A stretch of DNA of 55,844 bases from Chitinophaga sp. CF418 (GTDB lineage Bacteria > Bacteroidota > Bacteroidia > Chitinophagales > Chitinophagaceae). The notes under the pieces were generated by a model that worked only from the letters and a program-made list of their open reading frames with translations, made no database searches and had not been told where the DNA came from. A program made the position numbers and the translations under genes. The first letter of the stretch is position 1; each line of letters starts with the position of its first letter. Positions 19,290-26,675 of the stretch are shown here, one piece after another. The DNA lies in contig NZ_FRCN01000019.1 in the NCBI RefSeq assembly GCF_900142925.1, positions 1-55,844 on the forward strand, in the 5' to 3' direction.

Positions 19290-19632
19290 ACCTCTAAATT
19301 ACCCGACAGGTAACCAATCCTGTCCGGCAAGGTCTAGTTAATCATCGGACGCAAGTCTTGCGTAGTTACCAGAAATGTTGGCACGAAGCATAGACAGCGA
19401 CTGCTGAAGGTATGCCATTGAGCCTCGAAACTGTCCTGGACGTTGAAGCTTTAGTTGTTCAAAAGCTAAAGTAACATCAAACCCGCATTACTGAAGAGTG
19501 GGGACGATTCGACCGGGGGCTAAGAACATATCAAAGGCAGACTGTCGGATCAAATTGGAGCTATTACAGTTTAGTAGTAGTATCAATTTGATCAGACAGT
19601 CTGTTATCACGAAGACTTTGTAAATTCGTGGT
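19290..19632 (+). ncRNA. structured, group-II-intron-like RNA remnant (domain I type)
   Basis: The 508-base gap 19127-19634 has no gene but shows conserved-looking RNA pieces: ACAGG..CCTGTCC pairing near 19299-19316, CTTTAG..CTAAAG near 19451-19473, and a GGGGACGATTCGACCGGGGG segment. It ends with two clear hairpins (19538-19557/19584-19603 and 19606-19613/19625-19632). From memory these pieces resemble domain I of Bacteroidota group II introns. No reverse transcriptase follows; an AraC gene does. The call is tentative; a covariance-model search would decide. Confidence 0.35.
19538..19603. repeat. 20-bp inverted repeat before the AraC gene
   Basis: CAGACTGTCGGATCAAATTG (19538-19557) and CAATTTGATCAGACAGTCTG (19584-19603) pair at 19 of 20 positions around a 26-base spacer. 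It is either an RNA stem of the element above or the ends of a tiny transposon. Confidence 0.85.
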
Positions 19633-19634
19633 CT

Positions 19635-20231
19635 ATGATCCGACTATATGAAAACTTCAACCAGGGTAGGGCAAAGGTAGAGCTGTTGTATGCTGATAGT
19701 GTAATGAACATGGCTTTCTGCCAGTACCGCCGCTCTTCCGAGGATGCGTTCTTTATGCCTTACGCTGCACTTACTTACGTACGCGAAGGCCGGAAAGTGG
19801 TTTTCCTGAACGGTGAACGATATGATATGAAAGCTGGTGATGTGCTTTTCGTTCCGAAAAATTCCATTTTATATTCTGATATCATCGTGAAGCGGGAACC
19901 TTTCGTAAGCCTGAACCTACTGCTTGGCGATGCGGATACCTTGCTCAGTCCCATGGCCTGCCACATTGCAGACCGTATGCAGCTGCAATATTACGCCAGC
20001 GATCACAACATGAGTCTGAGCACTTTTAAACGATGGTTCAAAAAGAACGTGGGCTGTAGTCCTGGTCAATGGATGATCGAAAAACGATTACAACAAGCAA
20101 AATACCTTCTGCAACACAAGCGTCTATCCGTAAAAGAAGCCTGCTATAGGAGCGGGTTCGAAGATGTATCTTACTTTATCCGCAGGTATAAACAGGCCTA
20201 CGGCCATACACCAGGTCAGGTAGAAATTTGA
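19635..20231 (+). CDS. AraC-family regulator, short form
   Basis: This 198-aa protein has a cupin-like N-part (MKAGDVLFVPKNSILY) and a C-terminal double HTH: LSTFKRWFKKNVGCSPGQWM, then KEACYRSGFEDVSYFIRRYKQAYGHTPGQ. Usual ExsA-like members are near 280 aa. Here the cupin passes almost directly into the first HTH, so roughly 80 residues of linker seem to be missing. ATG 19635 is 2 bases after a hairpin, so translation may be modulated by that structure. It lies 55 bases upstream of an NTF2-like gene that may be its target. Confidence 0.82.
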   Translation: MIRLYENFNQGRAKVELLYADSVMNMAFCQYRRSSEDAFFMPYAALTYVREGRKVVFLNGERYDMKAGDVLFVPKNSILYSDIIVKREPFVSLNLLLGDADTLLSPMACHIADRMQLQYYASDHNMSLSTFKRWFKKNVGCSPGQWMIEKRLQQAKYLLQHKRLSVKEACYRSGFEDVSYFIRRYKQAYGHTPGQVEI

Positions 20232-20286
20232 CCTTTTTGTCCTATTCTCTCATATTCCTACGCTGTACTTTTACCAAAAACAAAAT

Positions 20287-20643
20287 ATGATCTCACGCGA
20301 ACAAGCCCTGCAATTTGCGGACGAATGGGTAGCCGCATGGAACGCGCACGACCTTGATGCGGTACTCGAACATTACACGGAGGATTTTGAAATGAGCAGT
20401 CCCTTTATACTACAAATGGGTATCAGCCCGGATGGCCGTCTGAAAGGAAAGGAAAACGTGCGGAATTATTGGGAAAAGGCGTTGGTGAAATATCCCGATC
20501 TTCATTTCGAGCTGCATGAAGTTTTATCATGTATGAATACTGTTATTATTTATTACACGAGTGTTAAGGGAAAGAAAGCGGCGGAATTTTTTGTGTTCGA
20601 TGAGGACAGGAACATATTCCTGGCGATGGGGCATTACAATTAA
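20287..20643 (+). CDS. NTF2/SnoaL-like protein
   Basis: The 118-aa protein has the cone-shaped NTF2-like fold signature: ALQFADEWVAAWNAHDLDAVLEHY, then FEMSSPFI, GKENVRNYWEKAL and beta strands ending AEFFVFDEDRNI. Such proteins bind small hydrophobic ligands or act as isomerases, and the substrate here is unknown. It follows the AraC gene on the same strand and may be co-transcribed. Confidence 0.82.
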   Translation: MISREQALQFADEWVAAWNAHDLDAVLEHYTEDFEMSSPFILQMGISPDGRLKGKENVRNYWEKALVKYPDLHFELHEVLSCMNTVIIYYTSVKGKKAAEFFVFDEDRNIFLAMGHYN

Positions 20644-20684
20644 AAGGATCGCAGTAAGTTTGGGGTAAGCGATATTGTGTAGCC

Positions 20685-21268
20685 GGCCCCAAAATTAAGG
20701 CTGTTTGAAGGACGACAAAATCGTTAACTTTAAACAGTCAAGCATGAAAAAGAATCGATTTTCCGAAGCTCAGATTATTAAGGCCCTCAAAGACCAGGAG
20801 GCTGGCGGGGACACCACGGCGATTTGCCGGGAGATGGGTATTCACATAACAACGCTGTACAATTGAAAGAAGAAGTATGGGGGGATGGAAGTTAGTCAAC
20901 TCACCCAGATGAAGGAGTTGCAGGAGGAGAACCGGAAGTTAAAGGCAATGTATGCTGACCTAGCCCTGGATCACCGGATCCTCAAAGAGATCGTTGCTGA
21001 AGTACATACAACCTGGGAAACCCATGCAAAATGGCTACATCGTGCGGTTTAACCGCTTCTATCGGGAAGATGTACTGGACGCCTATCTGTTTAAAAGCAT
21101 CGACCAGTTACGGATACTCAGTGAGGAATGGACGGCGTTTTATAACAACAAGCACCCCCATGAGTCGCTGAACGACATGAGCCCGAGGGAATATTTAGAT
21201 GCCGTTAATACGGGCAAAATAGCAACCCACAGGGCATCACGGGCATTTAAAACAGTTTAATTTCGATA
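20685..21268 (+). mobile_element. internally deleted IS3-family element
   Basis: OrfA starts at ATG 20744 (MKKNRFSEAQIIKALKDQEAG) and has a nonsense change at LYN-stop-KKKYGG (TGA at 20864-20866 where TGG/Trp is usual). Its C-part (LQEENRKLKAMYADLALDHRILKEIVAE) is joined at about 20998 directly to the orfB C-terminus (YIQPGKPMQNGYIVRFNRFY, NNKHPHESLNDMSPREY). About two thirds of orfB, including the first catalytic Asp residues, is deleted. Related terminal sequences (AAATTAAGGCTGTTT left, inverted AAATTAAACTGTTT right) suggest the ends near 20685 and 21268. It cannot transpose alone. Confidence 0.8.
20999..21260 (+). pseudogene. IS3 orfB C-terminal fragment
   Basis: Transposase end with PGKPMQNGYIVRFNRF and the final helix FYNNKHPHESL. 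It retains only the region around and after the last catalytic residue. See the enclosing element. Confidence 0.8.
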
Positions 21269-21279
21269 GATTTCAGGCT

Positions 21280-21777
21280 ATGAAAACAGAATTATATAAA
21301 GCGCTAAAAGGGATCAGCGTTGAAAGCCTTAGCGAAGAAGATAAAGAAGAATTGCTGCGATTTTTTGTCGTTGCCAAAACCGACGTCATTAGGAATCAAA
21401 TTGCCTTCATTTTTTCTGACGCTAATTTTAATAAGGCGATCCCGTTTATAATCGATAAAATCAATGACAAAAACTTGTCCCATAACAATGGGTCGTTAGT
21501 ATACGCGTTGGAGAATTTGGACGTTAAGGAATACTTTATCGATTTTATAAAGATGGTTTGCGAAATGGAGTATGAGCCAAGATACCAGGCCTACGAAATA
21601 GTACAGAAATTTGCACCTACGATTTCAAAGGAGGTACGAGAAAAAGCTTTGAAACTATTGGAAGAACGTCAGATGCTTTTACAAGCAAAGTCCGCTGATA
21701 CGGAGTCAGACAGCCCGTTAAACTTTGTTGAGCAAACCATAGAATTGTTACAGAACCTACAACAACATTCGGAATAG
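21280..21777 (+). CDS. HEAT-repeat-like small protein
   Basis: The 165-aa product is all-helical, with repeats of about 35 residues (RNQIAFIFSDANFNKAIPFIIDKI, NNGSLVYALENLDVKEYFIDFIK, PRYQAYEIVQKFAPTISKEVR) typical of HEAT/ARM-like folds. No signal peptide. It lies 12 bases beyond the dead IS3 element and has low GC. Short HEAT-like proteins are frequent as immunity proteins of polymorphic toxins, so an orphan immunity gene is a reasonable guess, without direct proof. The 289-base gap after it shows no gene. Confidence 0.6.
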   Translation: MKTELYKALKGISVESLSEEDKEELLRFFVVAKTDVIRNQIAFIFSDANFNKAIPFIIDKINDKNLSHNNGSLVYALENLDVKEYFIDFIKMVCEMEYEPRYQAYEIVQKFAPTISKEVREKALKLLEERQMLLQAKSADTESDSPLNFVEQTIELLQNLQQHSE

Positions 21778-22066
21778 TAGTAATGTTGAAAATCTGTCGC
21801 CCGTAACTCAGTCTTAAAAATGGGGTGGCTAGACGTTAGTAAGAAGGCGCTCATTAATATTGAGAGTCCTTTGGATGATTTGTGGCGTAGCGGAAAGGTT
21901 GAATGGTAATAATATTTTATTTTGTATTTGCGTCGTAACAATGAGAAAGGAGAATACTACTACTTTGATTATCAATGCTGTTTTTTAGGTTAAGTCCTGT
22001 TAACGGCATATATTTAAGTGTTAGCGGCAATGCAGTCGCCGGTCACAGTTTAAAACAAATCAAAAC

Positions 22067-22906
22067 ATGAAAAAGTTTACAATTTCAATTTTGGTTTTCA
22101 TCGCTTGCTTCACCACATACGGGCAAGTAAAAGTTAATCCTAACGGAAAATTCTTTAATTATAACGGTGTCAAAATATATTATGAAGATACCGGTACCGG
22201 CGAACCTCTTTTGTTACTCCACCACTTTTTTTCAACTGCTGACGAATGGAAACCGTATGTGCAAGCTTACGCAAAGCAGTTCAGAACGATTGCCATTGAC
22301 ATGATGGGGCATGGACGATCTGATATTTATAAGGAAGACGATTTCAATTTTAAGCATGGAGACTATGCGAAAATTGTTCTTGCCTTGTTGGACTCGTTGA
22401 AACTAAACAAAGTGAATGCAATTGGCGCAAGCAGTGGAGGCATGACACTACTACATCTTAATACAATGCAGCCGGAAAGATTTAAATCTGTTATTGCAAT
22501 CGGGGCACAAATTTATTTTAGTAAGTATGACAGAGATTTTATAACAAAAAGAGGACCGGATAGTGCCAATGTGAAATTTATGGAATGGGCAACCCAACAA
22601 TACGGTGCAGAAAAAGCGATGCTTTTGGCAAGGCAGTTTTGGCATAACCTAACACTTTATGGAGATCCTTCTTTTACTCCGGATATATTGGCTACAATCA
22701 AGGCTAAGTGGTTAGTTGTACAGGGAGATAATGACGAGGCTGTTCCGTTGCAGCAAGCGTTAGAAATGCATCAATACATACCCAACAGCCGGCTTTGGAT
22801 TGTTCCTAACGGAGGACATCTACCACACGAGAATGTCGATTTTCAATCTGATTTTTTAAAGGTCTCACTTGAGTTTTTAAATGGAAAGTGGGACAAGAAA
22901 GATTAA
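22067..22906 (+). CDS. secreted alpha/beta hydrolase
   Basis: The 279-aa product has a signal peptide (MKKFTISILVFIACFTTYGQ). The alpha/beta-hydrolase residues are visible: oxyanion-side HHFF (52-55), nucleophile elbow G120-A-S122-S-G124, acid D223 in GDNDEAVP, and H251 in NGGHLPHEN. The motif set matches esterase/peptidase-type members; the substrate cannot be told. It is a single gene with a small terminator downstream. Confidence 0.9.
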   Translation: MKKFTISILVFIACFTTYGQVKVNPNGKFFNYNGVKIYYEDTGTGEPLLLLHHFFSTADEWKPYVQAYAKQFRTIAIDMMGHGRSDIYKEDDFNFKHGDYAKIVLALLDSLKLNKVNAIGASSGGMTLLHLNTMQPERFKSVIAIGAQIYFSKYDRDFITKRGPDSANVKFMEWATQQYGAEKAMLLARQFWHNLTLYGDPSFTPDILATIKAKWLVVQGDNDEAVPLQQALEMHQYIPNSRLWIVPNGGHLPHENVDFQSDFLKVSLEFLNGKWDKKD

Positions 22907-22919
22907 TTGCACTGCCGCT

Positions 22920-22938
22920 AACAGCTAAGCTGTTTTTT
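22920..22938 (+). terminator. terminator of the hydrolase gene
   Basis: A 6-bp stem AACAGC/GCTGTT (22920-22925/22929-22934), 3-base loop, then a T run, 14 bases after the stop. In the rest of 22939-23259 I see no gene. Confidence 0.6.
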
Positions 22939-23259
22939 CTGCCCTACATTTAAGTATATGCTTCTTTTCGCTTTCTGCCTGTCGTTATAAATGTGAGAAT
23001 TTATTTAAAATAAAATCTTCATCATCTTTTGTAGTTTTCTTTTGCTTCGGATACAGAGGCGATAACTGCTGATAATTAAATGATTATCCAACGGAATGGA
23101 AAATTCACGCAAACTAAAAGCTTAAACCGGCTTTGGGTAGTCAACTTCACCGGTGCGTGCAATGAGACGGCCTTTTTTTAGCAGATATAGCGTCTACATT
23201 CAATACGAACGTCTGGCATAGGCTTATATCCTAAAAAAGAGCAGTTTTGGGGATTTTTC

Positions 23260-24165
23260 TTAAGAGTTAATTTCAAGCTTATATCCTTTGCCGCGTATAA
23301 CAACAATTTTAATGTTAGGATCAAATTCCAGTTTTTTTCTAAGTTTTGAGATGAACATATCCAGACTGCGGCCTACTATAACACCTTCATCTTCCCATAT
23401 CTCTTTTTGTAGCCGGCTTCGCTCTATAGCCTCGTTAGGAGACAAGGCGAAAATACTCAGCACACGGGTTTCCGTTCTGGTAAGGTCTATGGTCTTTCCA
23501 TTTATCATGAGCTTACGGTTCTCCGTGTCGAACGACATTGACCCCAACGTGAACCTACCCGTAGGCTGACTTTCAGGTAAGGCACTGTCAGGTATAGACC
23601 TCCGCGGCTTAACAGATCTCAAAAAAACAAATCCACCAAATCCTAACAATAACAGGGCGCCCAAAAAGTATCCATTCTTTGCTGTAGTTATAGCCGTTGG
23701 TTTAAATTTAATGTTAATCATATAACATGCTATGGGTTGCCTTCTTCCTATACAGGTTACAATATCATCTTTCTTATTTTTTGATATCGCATATCCATAG
23801 GCTACACTGCCATCGGCACAGTTAAGTACGTTAACGACGTAATCACTTGCAAGCGGGTCTTTGGCTAACAAACGCTGGGTAGTATTTACTAAAAAGCCGG
23901 GTTGAAAAGTAAGCTCATGCTCAAACCTGATTTGATATTCATTTTCAGCGATCTTTTTTACGGGAAGAACCCTGGATGTACTGTCGCCCGACTGTAAAAG
24001 CAGTTCATGTCCGATCCTGCGGAGCAAAACTTCCCTTCTGGAGATATCAAAATCGTCACTGTCCTCCATACTGAAAGCCACGCAGATGACAGAGATAAAT
24101 ACGAATAGTATCAATCCGAACAGGTATTTGCGTTTTCCGGAGAGGAGATTTTGACTAAGACGCAT
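23260..24165 (-). CDS. membrane-anchored winged-helix transcription factor
   Basis: The 301-aa product has a first membrane segment at about 14-32 (LFGLILFVFISVICVAF), a likely periplasmic domain at 33-165, a second membrane segment at about 166-183 (YFLGALLLLGFGGFVFL), then a cytoplasmic OmpR/Trans_reg_C-type winged helix (204-300: LMINGKTIDLTRTETRVLSI, then SLDMFISKLRKKLEFDP and IVVIRGKGYKLEI). This is a one-component design like ToxR but reversed: the DNA-binding domain is C-terminal and no receiver is present. It is divergent from the KGGC gene at 24344, with about 178 bases between starts. I infer it senses an envelope signal and controls that gene set. Confidence 0.85.
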   Translation of the reverse strand: MRLSQNLLSGKRKYLFGLILFVFISVICVAFSMEDSDDFDISRREVLLRRIGHELLLQSGDSTSRVLPVKKIAENEYQIRFEHELTFQPGFLVNTTQRLLAKDPLASDYVVNVLNCADGSVAYGYAISKNKKDDIVTCIGRRQPIACYMINIKFKPTAITTAKNGYFLGALLLLGFGGFVFLRSVKPRRSIPDSALPESQPTGRFTLGSMSFDTENRKLMINGKTIDLTRTETRVLSIFALSPNEAIERSRLQKEIWEDEGVIVGRSLDMFISKLRKKLEFDPNIKIVVIRGKGYKLEINS

Positions 24166-24343
24166 ATTGTCAAGTATTTATTTACAAAGTTTACAATTCT
24201 ATTTACAATCCAAATTCCCGCACTGGAAGATATCAAAGTAATTTTGCTGAGTCAACTTTGATAGCATATGAAAAATAAAAGTATGTCCTATCCGATGACT
24301 TATCAAGAGAATCTATATGGAATTTAATAAACCCACAAAAATC

Positions 24344-24883
24344 ATGAAAAAAGTAATTTATGCGCTGATGTTACCACTGGTTGTGGCGAGCGGACTAGTA
24401 TTTGCTAATCTTGAAATCAAGAATGAAACTACTAAGAAGCCGTCCCCAAGGCCGCTTTCTGCTGCTGAAAGGAAAGCCGAATTGAAAAAATGGGAGGCTA
24501 CCCCTGCTGGTATAATGTACAAAAAATGGGAAGCGTCTCCCGCAGGTAAAAAAGTGCATGCCGCTGAAGTTAAAATAAGGAAACACATTAAAGATTATGC
24601 CAATATGGAGGGAGCTGTAACCTCTCTTTCTCTTCCGCCAGGCTCAAGATTAGGTTTCGGAGTGATGGTCAGGATTAATGGTGACGATTATATTGTAAAA
24701 TTTGAGCCGGAAAAGTCTCAACTTGAGCAATTGCATAGCCTGAAAGTTAACGACAAAATAATTATAAGAAGCCATAGCGTATCGCACGCGCCTAAGTATT
24801 CATATCCAATAGTATCGTGCGACTATGTAGAACGAGATGGTAAAGTAATTTTTAAACGTGTCCCCCGCAAAGGCGGTTGCTGA
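24344..24883 (+). CDS. secreted protein with C-terminal KGGC
   Basis: Start ATG 24344 gives a signal peptide (MKKVIYALMLPLVVASGLVFA); an ATG at 24317 would place nine polar residues before it. The mature part begins with a Lys/Pro-rich linker holding a short repeat (KKWEATPAG then KKWEASPAG). A beta-rich domain with FGVMVRINGDDYIVKF and VNDKIIIRSHSV follows. The chain ends RKGGC directly before the stop. The domain is unrecognised. Its partner two genes on also ends KGGC, so the tail may be a shared functional or processing signal. It is probably regulated by the divergent membrane regulator. Confidence 0.72.
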   Translation: MKKVIYALMLPLVVASGLVFANLEIKNETTKKPSPRPLSAAERKAELKKWEATPAGIMYKKWEASPAGKKVHAAEVKIRKHIKDYANMEGAVTSLSLPPGSRLGFGVMVRINGDDYIVKFEPEKSQLEQLHSLKVNDKIIIRSHSVSHAPKYSYPIVSCDYVERDGKVIFKRVPRKGGC

Positions 24884-24894
24884 GTGAATAAATT

Positions 24895-25222
24895 ATGAAA
24901 TACATTCACGTATATGCTCTGTTCTTGATGCTTGTTTTTTGCACTTGCCGGTAACCTGGAAATTAATGGGAAGGTCTGGGCACTTTCCCGTTTTGATCAA
25001 AAGTCCCTATACGATAAAAGGCCCCCTGCAACCCAAATTATGTTGGGGGAGCAAATTCGCCGTTTTTTTGCTAATACCGGGATTTTAGAAGCTGACGATG
25101 GAAGTGTCTGGTTCGTAGGGGTTGGAACTACGGGCAAGCTGTATCGCTATGATGGAACGACCATCACGCGCTGCCCTACCTGCTACTTTCCGCTAATTAT
25201 TAATCAATATGTTTTACTCTAA
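24895..25222 (+). pseudogene. broken secreted protein between the two KGGC genes
   Basis: ATG 24895 starts a hydrophobic leader (MKYIHVYALFLMLVF) but hits a stop at 24952. Removing one T from the TTTTTT run (24935-24940) joins it to LAGNLEINGKVWALSRFDQK and on to the stop at 25220-25222. The downstream part has a beta-propeller flavour (DGSVWFVGVGTTGKLYRYDG). It is short compared with propeller proteins and ends without KGGC, so it is also truncated at the 3' side. It begins 11 bases after the first KGGC gene. Confidence 0.6.
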
Positions 25223-25233
25223 ATTTAAAAAAA

Positions 25234-26286
25234 ATGAAAAGATTATTTGTGTTTGTCCCGGCTATCCTCCTGGTATTATTTCTATTAAGTTCTTTTGTGC
25301 TAAAAGAAAAGGATGCGGGAGAGAAAACAACCAAAGGGACTAAATCATGGCCTGTAAACATCGTTTTCAAATCTACAGATGGCGGACAAACCTGGCAGGA
25401 CATCAGCAAAGGGCTGCCCGAAAATTTGCGGAAAGATAGTATCAAGGGAAATAGCTTCTTTGCAAATGATAAAGGGCTGTTTATAAGGGTTGGAAACGGA
25501 CTCTATCACAGTACACCAAATGCCACAGCTCCTTTTTGGACCAAAGAGATTTTCCCTGACGAACATAGCAGCATTGCCCCCGGTAAGTCCTGGATATTTG
25601 CCAACAATTACTGGGGTATAAATTTGAAAAAAACAAGCGGAACGAGTGTATGGTCGCCGATATTCGAAAATTTTCAGGAGCCACGAATACGCAGCGTTTT
25701 TGAGACTGCCGGAGGTACAATTTTTATCGGCACCGACAGAGGCTTTTTTAAAACTGCTAACAATGGAAAAACCTGGAAACATGTCCATACCGGAAGCTTG
25801 GTAGGGCATTTGGCAGAGTCGAATGGCGTACTGGTGGCGATTAGTATGAGAAAGATAATAAGATCGACCGACAATGGCGAAAACTGGGCGGTGGTGAGCA
25901 GTGAGGGGGGGGAGGCTTGGGATGTAAAACAGATCAAAGGTGGATTCGCTGCTATCACTTCTAGTTCAGCGTCTAATACCAGGGGGCTAAGGACATCCTA
26001 CGACGGAGGTAAAACCTGGCAGCCCATTGATGCTGGCCTTCAGGGCAAAGATTTTATTGATTCAATATGGCGGACCTGGAATGATCGCCTTAGTTTGCAA
26101 GCCTTCATGACTTCAATTATCCAGGTTGGTGAAAACTTCTTTTGTACTCATCCTGCCGGCATTTTCAGATCATCAGACAAGGGAAAAACATGGAAATTAT
26201 TACTTCCTTCTATAGAAAATAAGGTCTTCAATTTATTTGTTTCAGGCAACGTGATCTATGCCATACCCAGCAAGGGTGGATGTTAA
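25234..26286 (+). CDS. secreted BNR/sortilin-like beta-propeller ending KGGC
   Basis: The 350-aa product has an N-terminal signal or anchor (KRLFVFVPAILLVLFLLSSFVL). At least five S/T-x-D-x-G-x-T-W blades are visible: STDGGQTWQDI, TANNGKTWKHV, STDNGENWAVV, SYDGGKTWQPI, SSDKGKTWKLL. These are BNR/Asp-box repeats, as in sialidase-like and YCF48/sortilin-like propellers. No sialidase catalytic Arg/Tyr pattern is evident, so a binding or scaffolding role is more likely than sialidase activity. It ends PSKGGC before the stop, like the gene at 24344. It begins 11 bases after the broken ORF, so these genes look like one transcript. Confidence 0.82.
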   Translation: MKRLFVFVPAILLVLFLLSSFVLKEKDAGEKTTKGTKSWPVNIVFKSTDGGQTWQDISKGLPENLRKDSIKGNSFFANDKGLFIRVGNGLYHSTPNATAPFWTKEIFPDEHSSIAPGKSWIFANNYWGINLKKTSGTSVWSPIFENFQEPRIRSVFETAGGTIFIGTDRGFFKTANNGKTWKHVHTGSLVGHLAESNGVLVAISMRKIIRSTDNGENWAVVSSEGGEAWDVKQIKGGFAAITSSSASNTRGLRTSYDGGKTWQPIDAGLQGKDFIDSIWRTWNDRLSLQAFMTSIIQVGENFFCTHPAGIFRSSDKGKTWKLLLPSIENKVFNLFVSGNVIYAIPSKGGC

Positions 26287-26329
26287 AAACTCAGATTAAC
26301 ATTCATGCATTGTTTAAAATTACCGCAGG

Positions 26330-26574
26330 TGGCAGATATGATACCTTGCTCACGGTGGGGAGATCATGAAAAAAAGATAGCGGCCCGTTATATCGCAGCT
26401 TCCCCAATCGGCAAAAAACAAATCATCGGTTCGATCTTCGCAGAAAAGCTGATTTTTTCAGAAAACAAATTTCGAACCACAGCACCCAACATCATCCTCG
26501 AGCTAATAAGCAAGCCCTTAGCGACCTTAAAAACAATAACGCCGAAGATACAATCTCCGGCGTTAGGCAAGTAG
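26330..26574 (+). pseudogene. serine-recombinase C-terminal remnant A
   Basis: The segment reads RYIAASPIGKKQIIGSIFAE then KLIFSENKFRT and matches nearly residue for residue the remnant at 38240-38660. A one-base insertion near 26365 separates it from the upstream HGGEIM piece. Large serine recombinases of Bacteroidota mobile DNA end this way. Catalytic and zinc-ribbon parts are absent. A small hairpin (26538-26564) lies in its tail. Confidence 0.75.
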
Positions 26575-26590
26575 AATTGACCAAACAAGC

Positions 26591-26615
26591 AAAACCTGCT
26601 CTAATAGCGGGTTTT
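26591..26615. terminator. hairpin between remnant A and the hydrolase gene
   Basis: The stem is AAAACCTGCT with AGCGGGTTTT (26591-26600/26606-26615, one G-U pair). It can serve as the terminator of the minus-strand hydrolase at 26676. Confidence 0.6.
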
Positions 26616-26624
26616 GCATTTTAT

Positions 26625-26653
26625 GTGCCCGGTAATGGTAAGTTATCGAACCA
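26625..26653 (+). repeat. GTGCCC repeat copy 3 with TTATCGAACCA tail
   Basis: GTGCCCGGTAATGG followed by TAAGTTATCGAACCA. Apart from three bases it is the same as copy 4 at 28602-28630. Confidence 0.75.
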
Positions 26654-26675
26654 AATTAGATTGATATTCAAGTAG

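Noticed and set aside
25234..26286. Sialidase
   Set aside because: Asp-box blades are present, but no catalytic Arg triad/Tyr pattern is visible; called a propeller protein only.
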